NCBI RefSeq assembly: GCF_030524025.1
Contig: NZ_JAUNHI010000002.1
Coordinates: forward strand, 1 to 52,162
Origin: Actinomyces sp.
GTDB lineage: Bacteria; Actinomycetota; Actinomycetes; Actinomycetales; Actinomycetaceae
Length of the DNA: 52,162 bases
Direction: 5' to 3'
Under the pieces are notes generated by a model that was not told the origin of the DNA, searched no databases, and was given only the letters and a program-made list of their open reading frames with translations. Made by a program: the position numbers and the translations under genes. This document shows positions 1 to 8,643 of the stretch, piece after piece; the stretch's first letter is position 1, and each line of letters opens with the position of its first letter.

Positions 1-188
1 CATCAACGACAACGAACCACCAGCGGGAAGCAACACCACACTAAGACACGCACCCCGTCGACACGCGTCGACGCCTGCGACCGGGCCGGGTGTGTGATGA
101 GGACACCCGGTGATTGCAAGCCGGAAACGTAGTGCCGCGCCGGGACCCGTGCAAGCGGGGCGCGAGGAGCGGCGTCCGGGCCCGAAGC
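1..188. other. Left-end intergenic stretch with inverted repeats
   Basis: I can assign no gene here. It holds two inverted repeats: CGTCGAC-ACGC-GTCGACG at about 57-74 and CCGGGTGT-(9 nt)-ACACCCGG at 86-110. The second looks like a factor-independent terminator stem without a T-tract. It could end transcription of the minus-strand gene that stops at 189, or of a gene lying left of the window. Confidence 0.4.
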
Positions 189-413
189 TCAGACGCGGTT
201 GTGCTTCTCGCAGAACACGTGGCCGGCGAGGATCTTGAACCCGTCGCGCTCGGCGGCCCGCAGGGCGTCGCTCTCGGTGTAGCTCAAGGCCAGGACCCGC
301 TCGATGGCCGTGCCGTCGGGGTCGTGGACGGTGTCGACCACCCGGTGGGCGACCATGCGGTCACAGCCCTCGTGGTCGCAGCGGACGGCGATGGCCTCTC
401 GGCGTACGAACAT
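189..413 (-). CDS. Small hypothetical protein with possible zinc site
   Basis: This 74-residue protein is not one I can name. Cys12 and Cys17 (C-D-H-E-G-C) near the N-terminus and Cys68-x-x-His71 at the C-terminus could form one zinc site, so a small treble-clef-like fold is an inference. The start at 413 was chosen because GAGGA lies 7 nt upstream of ATG; an in-frame ATG at 497 would add a Pro/His/Arg-rich stretch with no ribosome site. It has 114 bp to the ferritin-like gene on the same strand. It resembles short Cys-containing proteins common in actinobacteria, without a known function. Confidence 0.75.
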   Translation of the reverse strand: MFVRREAIAVRCDHEGCDRMVAHRVVDTVHDPDGTAIERVLALSYTESDALRAAERDGFKILAGHVFCEKHNRV

Positions 414-527
414 GTGCGGGTCCTCATGTCGTCGATGACGTGGTCCCCCCCAGTGTGCCAGGAAGGACGCGACCACGGGCCCGGTGCGCCCGGACAACCA
501 CGGGGTGGCCTGCCCCGGCCCCGGGGG

Positions 528-1175
528 TCACATCCTCAGGCTCAGCCCGCGCATGCGGGAGGTCGCCCCCTGGGACAGCACCGTGCGCAGGCTCGCTGCG
601 TCCGCTCCCCCGGCAACGAGGTCGGGCTCACGGGCGATGACGCGCTGGAGGGTGCCGATCTCCTCGCCGACCACCCGCCTGCCCCACAGGCCCAGGCGGG
701 CGGCGAGCTGCGGATCGGCGGCGATGTCCGCCTCCAGCTCCCGGGCGGCGAAACCGCCGAAACGGTCGACGCTCAAAGCATCGAGCACCCGGAGGCGCAC
801 CGGCTGCGGCAGTCCGTCGGCCAGCGCCATCGAGAAGTCGACGAGCATCCCGAAGGTCAGGTAGGTCTTGACCAGCCGCTCCTGCCAGTCGAGCGGACGC
901 AGCCTGGAGTCGACGTCGTCGAACATGCCCACGAAGCCCTGGGCGGCCGCGTAGGCGTCCACACCTGCATCCCGGCCGGTGGCGGCCAGGGACTCGAAGG
1001 CCTCAACCCGCTCGGCACTCATGCGCAGCAGCTCCACCCTCTGCTCCATGGCCGGCGCCTTGTCCGCGTCCTTGGCGTAGCGGGTGCTCGCGATGGTGCA
1101 CGACAGGCAGGCCACGCCGATGACGGCCGTGAGGTACGGGGACGGGTGCTGCGGGGAAGGGGACGGCGAGGTCAT
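528..1175 (-). CDS. Ferritin-like fold (MiaE_2-type) protein
   Basis: A 215-residue, mostly helical protein matching the actinobacterial ferritin-like family (MiaE_2 type), which usually lies next to a DEAD-box helicase gene as it does here. The helix carrying EQRVELLRMSAERVE and the following segments fit a four-helix bundle. Members are called tRNA hydroxylase-like by fold; the actual reaction is unproven. The start is the ATG at 1175, because a -10 box TAGGCT (1183-1188) ends 7 nt upstream, which predicts a leaderless mRNA beginning at the start codon. Longer in-frame starts run into the 23-bp repeat and are unlikely. It is divergent from the helicase. Confidence 0.8.
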   Translation of the reverse strand: MTSPSPSPQHPSPYLTAVIGVACLSCTIASTRYAKDADKAPAMEQRVELLRMSAERVEAFESLAATGRDAGVDAYAAAQGFVGMFDDVDSRLRPLDWQERLVKTYLTFGMLVDFSMALADGLPQPVRLRVLDALSVDRFGGFAARELEADIAADPQLAARLGLWGRRVVGEEIGTLQRVIAREPDLVAGGADAASLRTVLSQGATSRMRGLSLRM

Positions 1176-1182
1176 GCCGCCC

Positions 1183-1188
1183 AGCCTA
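1183..1188 (-). promoter_or_regulatory. -10 box of ferritin-like gene (leaderless)
   Basis: TAGGCT read on the minus strand, followed by GGGCGGC and then the ATG at 1175. The predicted transcription start coincides with the start codon. Confidence 0.6.
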
Positions 1189-1257
1189 GAGGAGTGAGTC
1201 CAAGGGGTGGGCGACACCGCCTGGGCGCCACGACTCCGGGGCCACCCCCTCGCCGAG

Positions 1258-1350
1258 ATCGGGACTAATGACACCTCGAGGTGCCATATGTCCCGATCTC
1301 GAGGTGTCATTAGTCCCGATCTCGAGGTGCCATATCTACCGATCTCGGGG
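1258..1350. repeat. 23-bp alternating repeat array, copy 1
   Basis: Tandem 23-bp units share a core CCGATCTCGAGGTG. Two variants alternate: type A with CCATATGTC before the core (1284-1306), type B with TCATTAGTC (1307-1329), then a partial A (1330-1350). To the left a B unit lies in inverted orientation (1258-1283), so an imperfect palindrome is centred on CACCTCGAGGTG (1272-1283). The array fills the middle of the 479-bp gap between the divergent ferritin-like and helicase genes. Related arrays lie at about 28514-28590 and 41450-41501. Confidence 0.9.
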
Positions 1351-1654
1351 AGGAGGAGGGTCCCGGACTCGTGAGTTCTCCCACGTCAAGGCGCCTTCCC
1401 GGTCGGGCGGACAAGCGCACGCGGCCACCTGCCGCTACCCTGAGCGCGTCCACGGTTGCCCGGTCGTCCAGCAGCCAGGTCCCGGCGGCCCCGGCCCGCA
1501 GCGGGACACGATTCACGATCGGCTGCCACCCACGGCCGCGACGCACGCTCCCGGGAGCACCCACTCGCGCCCACTCCCCCGGGCTGTCCGTGCCCGGCAC
1601 CGAGTGGTCATCGCGAGCGCCCGCGGCCTCAGAACATCAGACATGAGGAAGCTC

Positions 1655-3325
1655 GTGAGCGACGAGAACCAGACCGAGACAACTGTCCCGGAGCCCAGCC
1701 AGGCGGCCTCCGGCATCATCGAGACCGCCGGCGCCCATGCCCCCGTCCTGGACGAGGCCACCCCGGACATCACCGACGAGGGCGCCCAGACCGACCTGAC
1801 GCGCCGGACCTTCGCCGACTTCGGTGTTGAGCCCGAGATCTGCGAGGCGCTGGCGGCCAAGGGGATCATCCACCCCTTCCCCATCCAGGCCCTCACCCTC
1901 CCGGTGGCCCTCGAGGGCCAGGACATCATCGGCCAGGCCAAGACCGGGACGGGCAAGACCCTCGGCTTTGGCCTGCCCCTGCTCATGGACACCCTGGGCC
2001 CCGGGGAGGAGGGCTGGGACGAGGACCCGGCCGCCGGCTCCCCACAGGCCCTTGTCGTCCTGCCCACCCGTGAGCTGGCCAAGCAGGTCGCCGAGGAGCT
2101 GACGATGGCAGCGGCCAAGCGCACGGTGCGCATCACCCAGGTCTACGGCGGGCGGGCCTACGAGCCGCAGATCGAGGCCCTGGCCAAGGGGGCCGAGATC
2201 GTCGTAGGCACCCCCGGCCGACTCATCGACCTCATGGACCGAGCCCTCCTCGACCTCACCCACGTGACCACCGTGGTCCTGGACGAGGCCGACGAGATGC
2301 TGGACCTGGGCTTCCTGCCCGACGTCGAGAAGATCCTGGCGCGCACCCGCTCCGACCGCCAGACGATGCTGTTCAGCGCCACGATGCCCGGCGCCGTCGT
2401 CGCCCTGGCCCGGCGCTACATGACCAAGCCCACGCACATCCGCGCCCAGGACCCCGGTGACGAGGGGATGACCGTCAAGACGGTCCAGCAGGTCGTCTAC
2501 CGCACCCACGCCCTCAACAAGGTCGAGGTCGTGGCGCGCATTCTCCAGGCCACCGGGCGCGGGCGCACGATCATCTTCGCCCGCACCAAGCGCACCGCCG
2601 CCCGCGTCGCCGACGACCTCGCCTCCCGCGGCTTCGCCACCGCCGCGCTGCACGGCGACCTGGGCCAGGGCGCCCGCGAGCAGGCCCTGCGCGCCTTCCG
2701 CAAGGGCAAGGTCGACGTCCTCGTGGCCACCGACGTGGCCGCTCGCGGCATCGACGTCGACGACGTTACCCACGTCATCAACTACCAGTGCCCTGAGGAC
2801 GAGAAGATCTACGTCCACCGCATCGGCCGCACCGGTCGCGCCGGCAACTCCGGCACGGCGGTCACCTTCGTCGACTGGGACGACATCCCGCGCTGGAGGA
2901 TGATCGCCAAGGCCCTGGGGCTGCCCATGACCGAGCCGGTCGAGACCTACCACACCTCCGAGCACCTCTACACCGACCTGTCGATCCCCGAGGGCGTCAC
3001 CGGCCAGCTGCCGCGCGACCAGCGCACGCTGGCCGGGCTCGAGGCCGAGGCGATCGAGGACCTGGGTGAGACCGGGCGCCGTGGTCGTGAGGCACGCTCC
3101 GGCCGGGGCGGTCGCACGGGTCGCGGCGGACGCTCGGGCCGCGGCGAGCGCCCCGCCCGCGGCGAGCGGCGCACGGACGATGAGACGCGGGGCTCGGCCT
3201 CCCGCTCGGGCCGGGGCCGCACGAGTGCCGCCCGCACGCGGGCCGACGGCGAGGAGACGACCGGCCGGCCGCGCCGGACCCGCCAGCGCACCCGGGGCGG
3301 GCGTCCCATCACCACGGAGGACTGA
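1655..3325 (+). CDS. DEAD-box ATP-dependent RNA helicase
   Basis: This 556-residue protein carries the full DEAD-box core: a Q motif ending PFPIQ, Walker A AKTGTGKT (about 95-102), PTREL, DEAD (about 210-213), SAT, and HRIGRTGR (about 388-395). Such enzymes unwind short RNA duplexes in ribosome assembly or mRNA turnover. From about residue 473 the tail is Arg/Gly-rich (repeated R-G-G-R), typical of RNA-binding extensions in actinobacterial RhlE/CsdA-like helicases. I chose the GTG at 1655 because GAGGAAG lies just upstream; the ATG at 1643 would add four residues and cannot be excluded. The open frame continues upstream through the repeat array, which I do not consider coding. Confidence 0.92.
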   Translation: MSDENQTETTVPEPSQAASGIIETAGAHAPVLDEATPDITDEGAQTDLTRRTFADFGVEPEICEALAAKGIIHPFPIQALTLPVALEGQDIIGQAKTGTGKTLGFGLPLLMDTLGPGEEGWDEDPAAGSPQALVVLPTRELAKQVAEELTMAAAKRTVRITQVYGGRAYEPQIEALAKGAEIVVGTPGRLIDLMDRALLDLTHVTTVVLDEADEMLDLGFLPDVEKILARTRSDRQTMLFSATMPGAVVALARRYMTKPTHIRAQDPGDEGMTVKTVQQVVYRTHALNKVEVVARILQATGRGRTIIFARTKRTAARVADDLASRGFATAALHGDLGQGAREQALRAFRKGKVDVLVATDVAARGIDVDDVTHVINYQCPEDEKIYVHRIGRTGRAGNSGTAVTFVDWDDIPRWRMIAKALGLPMTEPVETYHTSEHLYTDLSIPEGVTGQLPRDQRTLAGLEAEAIEDLGETGRRGREARSGRGGRTGRGGRSGRGERPARGERRTDDETRGSASRSGRGRTSAARTRADGEETTGRPRRTRQRTRGGRPITTED

Positions 3326-3361
3326 GCCCCGAGCAACGAGTTCACCTCCACCGCCCCGGGC

Positions 3362-3991
3362 TCACAGCTCGGTGCTGATGTAGGCGAAGACGCCGTCGGC
3401 CATCATCTGCACGGCGATGGCCGCCAGCAGCAGACCGAAAATGCGTGTGAGCACGCGGATCGCCGAGTCGCCCAGAACGCGGTGCAGGCCCACCGAGAAA
3501 CGCAGCGCCAGCCAGATGACGATATGGGTGACAATGATCGCCGCGGTGACCGAGACCCAGCCGATGACGGGGGTCGCGGCCGACTCGACGGCCACCATGG
3601 CGGCGACAATGGCACCGGGGCCCGCCAGGAGCGGCGTGCCCAGGGGCACGAGGGCGGCATTGTCGTTTCCGCCCTCGGGGCCCGGGGTCTCCTCGATCTT
3701 GCCGGTCAGCAGCTCGAGGGCCACGAGCAGCAGGAGCAGACCCCCCGAGATCTGCAGCGCCGGGACCGTGATCCCCAGGAACATGAGGATGTACCGCCCG
3801 AATATCGCGAACAGCAGGATGACGGCGAAGGACACGAGCGTGGCGTGCCACGCCGAGCGCTTGCGCTCGGCATCGGTCTGCCGGCTGGTCAAGGACAGGA
3901 AGATGGGGATCGCCCCGAGCGGGTCCTGGATGACCAGGACCGTCGTGAAGGACGTGGCGAAAAGCGTGAGGTTGAAGACGGAATCGAGCAT
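3362..3991 (-). CDS. MarC family integral membrane protein
   Basis: A 209-residue hydrophobic protein with about six membrane helices. The N-terminal stretch with IQDPLGAIPIFLSLT and the central PLGTPLLAGPGAI are hallmarks of the MarC (UPF0056) family of inner-membrane proteins. Family function is uncertain; despite the name, no firm role in antibiotic resistance is established. I use the ATG at 3991. A TTG at 4012 is possible, but neither has a clear ribosome site. It converges with the helicase, whose stop is only 36 bp away. Confidence 0.85.
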   Translation of the reverse strand: MLDSVFNLTLFATSFTTVLVIQDPLGAIPIFLSLTSRQTDAERKRSAWHATLVSFAVILLFAIFGRYILMFLGITVPALQISGGLLLLLVALELLTGKIEETPGPEGGNDNAALVPLGTPLLAGPGAIVAAMVAVESAATPVIGWVSVTAAIIVTHIVIWLALRFSVGLHRVLGDSAIRVLTRIFGLLLAAIAVQMMADGVFAYISTEL

Positions 3992-4057
3992 GGGTGTGTC
4001 TGGGATATCCAATCGGGAAATGCCATCGAGGGCACCGGCGACCTCGCCAGTGGCCTG

Positions 4058-4903
4058 TCAGGCGGTCACAAGAGGAATGCTGCCCTCCCCGACGATCCGC
4101 TCCAGGAGGTCAGGGGGCATGAGGTTCTCGCCGAGCCGGTTGGGCTTGCCGGCGCCATGGTAGTCCGAGGCGCCGGACATCCCGATACCCAGGTACCGGG
4201 CCAGCTCGCGGGCCTGCTCGCGCTCGGCCGGACCGTGGTCGCGATGGTCGACCTCCAGGGCCGCCAGCCCGGCGTCGGCCATGTCGGCGAAGACCGCGTC
4301 GGGCACGAGTCGGCGTTGGCGGGACCGGGCGCGGGGGTGCGCAGCCACCGGCACCCCGCCGGCGGCCCGTACCAGCTCGCAGCCCCGCACGGGGTCCAGC
4401 GCCCAGTGGTGCACGTAGTAGGGGCTGCCGGTGGCCAGGGGCCCGGCGAAAGCCGCCCCCCGGCTGTCAAAGGAGCCGGCGGCCACGAGGGCGTCGGCGA
4501 TATGCGGCCGGCCGATCGTCACCGCCCCGGCGGCCTGGGCCTCGACGTCCTCCCAGGCGATCGGGTAGTCCTGGGCGAGGAGCTCGACCATCCGGCGCGC
4601 ACGAATCGAGCGCGAGGCGCGCGCCAGCTCGAAGGCCTCGGCCAGGCCGGGGGCGTCGGCGTCGAAGAGATAGGCCAGGAGGTGGAGCGTCACCCCGTCG
4701 ACGGCGCAGGAGATCTCGGTCCCCCGCAGCAGGGCCACCCCCGTCGCGCCGACGGCACCGGCGGCCTCCTCCCAGCCCGCGGTCGTGTCGTGGTCGGTCA
4801 GGCCCACGACGTCGAGCCCCGCCTCGGCCGCCCGGGCCATGAGGGTTGCGGGGCTGTCCGTCCCGTCCGAGCAGGCCGAATGGGTGTGGGGGTCGATGCG
4901 CAC
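4058..4903 (-). CDS. PHP-domain phosphoesterase
   Basis: A 281-residue PHP (polymerase and histidinol phosphatase) domain protein. Metal-binding motifs are visible in order: HTHSACSDG (6-14), TDHD (36-39), the HPRAR segment near 189 and SDYHG near 247. The length and order fit the stand-alone YciV/nucleoside-bisphosphate phosphatase or RNase AM type that attacks 3',5'-bisphosphates and short RNA ends; the exact substrate is inferred. The GTG at 4903 is chosen because a -10 box TACACT (4911-4916) ends 7 nt upstream, predicting leaderless translation. The gene is divergent from the oxidoreductase at 5043. Confidence 0.88.
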   Translation of the reverse strand: MRIDPHTHSACSDGTDSPATLMARAAEAGLDVVGLTDHDTTAGWEEAAGAVGATGVALLRGTEISCAVDGVTLHLLAYLFDADAPGLAEAFELARASRSIRARRMVELLAQDYPIAWEDVEAQAAGAVTIGRPHIADALVAAGSFDSRGAAFAGPLATGSPYYVHHWALDPVRGCELVRAAGGVPVAAHPRARSRQRRLVPDAVFADMADAGLAALEVDHRDHGPAEREQARELARYLGIGMSGASDYHGAGKPNRLGENLMPPDLLERIVGEGSIPLVTA

Positions 4904-4910
4904 GTCGCCC

Positions 4911-4916
4911 AGTGTA
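4911..4916 (-). promoter_or_regulatory. -10 box of PHP gene (leaderless)
   Basis: TACACT on the minus strand, then GGGCGAC, then the GTG start at 4903. Confidence 0.6.
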
Positions 4917-5042
4917 GGGAGGGCCGGGCGCGGCGGCCCGCGCCGAGCCGGCCACCGTTGGCCCCGATCACGCCCGGCCGCTCGGCCCTCGGGCGGCGCT
5001 GTTCCACGTCCGCGCCCGGGCGGTCGGTGGCAGGATCGGTCC

Positions 5043-6179
5043 ATGAGCGCCACGGCCCCGCCCTGCCCCCCGCCGACCGATGACCCCGGCACCCGCCCGG
5101 GCGCCGAGACCCGGGCAACAGCCCCGCCCGTGCGCTTCGCGGTGGTGGGCACCGGGTTCATCTCCGGCTGGTTCATGGAGGCGGTCGCCGCGGTGCCGCA
5201 GGCCGAGGTCGTCGCGGTCACCTCCGGGCGGCCCGAGCGCGCCGCGGCCTTCGCCGCCGAGCACGGGATCGGGGCGGCGTGGCCGACCTTCGATGAGCTC
5301 GTGCGCCAGTGCCGCCCGGGCGGCTCCTCGCCCGCCGACGTCGTCTACATCGGCTCGACCAACGTCCTGCACGCCGAGCACGCCCTGGCCGCCCTCGAGG
5401 CGGGACTCCACGTCGTCGTCGAGAAGCCCTTCGCCATCACCCCCGCTCAGGCCGACGCCATGGTCGAGGCGGCGCAGCGCCACGACCGCTTCCTCATGGA
5501 GGCCTGGCTGACGGCCTTCGAGCCCGGCACGAGGGTGCTGCGCGAGACCCTGCCGCGCCTGCTCTCCGACGGGCCGGGACCCCACCGGGCGGTGCTCGTC
5601 AAGGAGCAGTTCTCCTCGCGCATGCCCGCCTACCGGGCCGGCGCCCTGCCCGCGGTCCTCGACCCGGCCAAGGCTGGCGGGTCGGTCATGGACCTGGGCG
5701 TCTACCCGGTGTCCCTGGCCATCCACCTGTTCGGCCCGCCCGCGCGGATCGGGGCCGGCGCACGGCTGCTGGACTCGGGCGTGGACTCCCACGGGGTGAT
5801 CACCCTGGACTACGACGTCCTTCCCGACGGCTCCCCCACCGACCTGCAGGTCGTGTGCCTGCACTCCAAGACCTCCACGGCCTCAACGGGCTCGGCCATC
5901 GCCTCTGACACGATGTCCCTGTCCTTCGACGACTGCCAGTGGCCGCGCACCATCACCCTGCACACCCCCCAGGGGCAGGAGGACCTCTCGGTGGCCGGCA
6001 CCGGCCCGGTGCTGGCCCGCGAGCTGGCCGAGGTGTGCCGTCTGGTGTCCACCGGCCAGCGGTACTCCCCGCTGCACCCGCCCTCGGCCTCGGCGGCCTG
6101 CGTGCGGGTCCTGGCCGAGGCGCGTCGCCTTACAGGGATTCGTCTCCCCGAGGACGCCGGTGCCAAGATGGGCGTATGA
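5043..6179 (+). CDS. Gfo/Idh/MocA family NAD(P)-dependent oxidoreductase
   Basis: A 378-residue dehydrogenase. After a Pro/Thr-rich leader of about 30 residues, the dinucleotide fold begins with the glycine motif VVGTGFISG (34-42). EKPF (127-130) carries the conserved lysine of the family, followed by a C-terminal alpha/beta substrate domain. Family members oxidise or reduce sugars, inositols or related rings; the substrate cannot be read here. The start at 5043 lies 6 nt after a weak -10-like CAGGAT. Its stop overlaps the ATG of the aminopeptidase (ATGA at 6176-6179), so the two are probably one transcript and translationally coupled. Confidence 0.9.
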   Translation: MSATAPPCPPPTDDPGTRPGAETRATAPPVRFAVVGTGFISGWFMEAVAAVPQAEVVAVTSGRPERAAAFAAEHGIGAAWPTFDELVRQCRPGGSSPADVVYIGSTNVLHAEHALAALEAGLHVVVEKPFAITPAQADAMVEAAQRHDRFLMEAWLTAFEPGTRVLRETLPRLLSDGPGPHRAVLVKEQFSSRMPAYRAGALPAVLDPAKAGGSVMDLGVYPVSLAIHLFGPPARIGAGARLLDSGVDSHGVITLDYDVLPDGSPTDLQVVCLHSKTSTASTGSAIASDTMSLSFDDCQWPRTITLHTPQGQEDLSVAGTGPVLARELAEVCRLVSTGQRYSPLHPPSASAACVRVLAEARRLTGIRLPEDAGAKMGV

Positions 6180-7753
6180 CCGAATCCCACAACAACGCCT
6201 CCCTCAATGTCGAGCAGGAGGCCGCTCAGCCCGTGTCGGAGCGCGGCTCGAACCGCTCGCGCCAGCCCAGCAACAAGGCCTTCCGCGACTTCATCGCCTC
6301 CGGCTGGGGGCCGCGTCCCGCTCAGCTTCCCGAGCCCGCCGACGCCGCCCCCTGGGCGGCCGCGCGCCGCGCCGCCCTGGGGTCGCTGTTCCCCACCGAG
6401 CGGCTCGTCATCCCGGCCGGTCCCCTGGTGACCCGCAACAACGACTGCGACTACCGCTTCCGCCCGCACTCGGCCTTCGCCCACCTGACCGGCACCGGAA
6501 CCGACTTCGAGCCCGATGCCGTGCTGGTCCTCGAGCCGCTGACCGTGCCCGGCCAGGAGAACACCGGGGGCGAGCCCACCCACGAGGCGGTGCTCTACTT
6601 CCGGCCGCGGGCCTCCCGCTCGAGCGAGGAGTTTTACGCCGACGCCCGCTACGGCGAGCTGTGGGTCGGGGTGCGTCCCTCCATTGAGGAGGTCGAGGCG
6701 CTCACCGGCATCCGCTGCGCCCACATCGACACCCTGGCCGACCGCTTGGCCAAGGACGCTGGTCCCGGTGCGGTGGGCCTGCGCGTGGTCGCCCAGGCCG
6801 ACGCCGCCGTCACCGCCCTGGTCGACCAGGTGCGCCAGTCCGCCGGGCTGGCCCACGGCCAGGGGGCCCAGGAGGTCGACGACGCCCTGGCCGAGGCCAC
6901 GAGCGAGCTGCGCCTGGTCAAGGACGACTGGGAGGTCGACCAGCTCCAGCGCGCCGTCGACGCCACCGCCTCGGGCTTCGAGGAGCTCATCCGCTCCATC
7001 CCCCGCGCCACCGGCCACTGGCGCGGCGAGCGGGTCCTGGAGGGGGCCTTCGGGGCGCGCGCCCGCGAGGAGGGCAACGGGCTGGGGTACGACACGATCG
7101 CCGCAGCCGGCGACCACGCCAACACCCTGCACTGGATCGCCAACGACGGCCAGGTGCGTCCCGGCAAGCTCGTCCTGGTCGACGCCGGCGTCGAGGTCGA
7201 CTCCCTCTACACCGCCGACGTCACCCGCACGATCCCGGTGGACGGGCGCTTCACCGCCCCCCAGCGCCGCGTCTACCAGGCGGTCCTCGACGCCGCCGAC
7301 GCCGCCTTCGCCCGGGCCAATGAGCCGGGCTGCCTGTTCCGCGACGTGCACGCCGCCGCCATGGAGGTCATCGCCGCGCGCCTCGAGGAGTGGGGGCTGC
7401 TGCCCGAGGGGGTCAGCGCCGCCGACTCCCTGGGCCCCGAGGGCCAGTACCACCGCCGCTGGATGGTCCACGGCACGAGCCACCACCTGGGGCTCGACGT
7501 GCACGACTGCGCCCAGGCGCGCCGGGAGATGAGCATGGACGCGCCGCTGCGGCCGGGGATGGTCTTCACCATCGAGCCCGGCCTGTACTTCCGGGCCGAC
7601 GACCTGCTCGTGCCCGCCGAGCTGCGCGGCATCGGCGTGCGCATCGAGGACGACGTCGTCGTGCGCCCCGACGGGCGGGTCGAGTACCTGACCGCCGCCA
7701 TCCCACGCACCGTCGAGGAGGTCGAGGCCTGGGTCTGCGGCCTCATCGCCTGA
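6176..7753 (+). CDS. pepP: Xaa-Pro aminopeptidase (M24B, dinuclear metal)
   Basis: A 525-residue aminopeptidase P with an N-terminal AMP_N domain and a C-terminal pita-bread domain. The five metal ligands are visible: Asp336 (LVDAGVEVD), Asp348 (TADVTRT), His436 or 437 (GTSHHLG), Glu467 (TIEPG) and Glu491 (RIEDD). It removes an N-terminal residue before proline from peptides in the cytoplasm. The N-terminal region of about 50 residues before AMP_N is longer than in E. coli PepP, as is common in actinobacteria. The start overlaps the preceding stop by ATGA. Confidence 0.93.
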   Translation: MTESHNNASLNVEQEAAQPVSERGSNRSRQPSNKAFRDFIASGWGPRPAQLPEPADAAPWAAARRAALGSLFPTERLVIPAGPLVTRNNDCDYRFRPHSAFAHLTGTGTDFEPDAVLVLEPLTVPGQENTGGEPTHEAVLYFRPRASRSSEEFYADARYGELWVGVRPSIEEVEALTGIRCAHIDTLADRLAKDAGPGAVGLRVVAQADAAVTALVDQVRQSAGLAHGQGAQEVDDALAEATSELRLVKDDWEVDQLQRAVDATASGFEELIRSIPRATGHWRGERVLEGAFGARAREEGNGLGYDTIAAAGDHANTLHWIANDGQVRPGKLVLVDAGVEVDSLYTADVTRTIPVDGRFTAPQRRVYQAVLDAADAAFARANEPGCLFRDVHAAAMEVIAARLEEWGLLPEGVSAADSLGPEGQYHRRWMVHGTSHHLGLDVHDCAQARREMSMDAPLRPGMVFTIEPGLYFRADDLLVPAELRGIGVRIEDDVVVRPDGRVEYLTAAIPRTVEEVEAWVCGLIA

Positions 7754-7778
7754 GACGCCCTCGCCCGAGCCCGCGGCC

Positions 7779-8636
7779 TCAGGAGCGGTGGTAGCGCTTG
7801 CGCGTGGGCACCGGGACGTGCACGTCCTGGGTGCGCCCCTCCCCCTCGAGGTGCTCGCGGGCGAAGGCCAGGGCGCTGGCCAGGCCCTCGCGGCGCTGGG
7901 AGGCGCTCATCGAGCGGGTGTTGACCTCGACCACCACCTGGCCGCCGCGCTCCTCGAATCCGGTGGCCGCCAGGTAGGTCAGGACGCCGGCGCAGTCCTG
8001 CGTCCCCTGCCCGGGCAGGAGGTGGTCGTCGAGGAAGCCCGGCACGCCGTCGGTCAGGTGCAGGTGGCGCAGGGTCGGCCCCAGGGAGCGGGTCATCGCC
8101 AGCGCGTCCGAGCCGGAGGTCGCCGCGTGGGAGATGTCGAGGGTCACCGAGCGGTAGCCCTGGCCCACGGGGTCCCAGGTCGGCGAGTAGGCCTGGAAGT
8201 CCCGGGAGGAGTGGGCATTGCGGGGCCTCCAGGTGAACATGTTCTCCACGCACAGGTGCATGCCCGTGATCGCCTCACGCCTATCGACCCCGCGCACGAA
8301 GCTGCGCGCGTAGCGCGTCTGCCAGAAGAACGGGGGGTGGAGGACGACGTTGGGGGCGCCCACGGCCCGGGCCAGCTCGATGGAGCGGTCGACCTTGTCC
8401 CAGGGGTCGACCCCGAAGACCGAGCGGGTCAGCAGCAGGGTGGGGGCGTGGATGGCCAGCACGGGCTGGTCGTAGCGCCGGGCGAGCCCCTCCAGGATGC
8501 GGGCGTCCTGGGTGGCCTTCTCGCTCCAGACCATGACCTCGACGCCGTCGTAGCCCAGCTCGGCCGCCAGCGCGAAGGTGGCCTCGGCCCCGCCCGGGTA
8601 GACCGAGGAGGTCGACAGGCCCACAGGTACTGTCAT
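7779..8636 (-). CDS. Sugar phosphate isomerase/epimerase-like TIM-barrel protein
   Basis: A 285-residue xylose-isomerase-like TIM barrel (AP endonuclease 2 superfamily). Conserved strand ends are visible: GYDGVEVMVW, NVVLHPPFFW, CVENMF, TLDISHAA, HLHLTDG and VVVEVN; the His, Glu and Asp residues in them would bind a divalent metal. The sequence does not tell sugar isomerase from an endonuclease IV-type role. The ATG at 8636 has GTGAGG 5 nt upstream. The stress-protein gene on the same strand ends only 7 bp before, so they are likely co-transcribed. It converges with pepP. Confidence 0.82.
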   Translation of the reverse strand: MTVPVGLSTSSVYPGGAEATFALAAELGYDGVEVMVWSEKATQDARILEGLARRYDQPVLAIHAPTLLLTRSVFGVDPWDKVDRSIELARAVGAPNVVLHPPFFWQTRYARSFVRGVDRREAITGMHLCVENMFTWRPRNAHSSRDFQAYSPTWDPVGQGYRSVTLDISHAATSGSDALAMTRSLGPTLRHLHLTDGVPGFLDDHLLPGQGTQDCAGVLTYLAATGFEERGGQVVVEVNTRSMSASQRREGLASALAFAREHLEGEGRTQDVHVPVPTRKRYHRS

Positions 8637-8643
8637 CGCGGCC

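Noticed and set aside
1258-1350. Repeat array as CRISPR
   Set aside because: Units are contiguous with no unique spacers; both halves of each 23-bp unit recur, so it is a tandem repeat.
1637-2965. 442-codon frame opposite the helicase
   Set aside because: Antisense shadow of a gene with a clear DEAD-box family; no family signal of its own.
5810-7504. 564-codon frame opposite pepP
   Set aside because: Composition is Gly/Val/His/Gln-rich without motifs, a mirror of the highly biased codons of pepP on the other strand.
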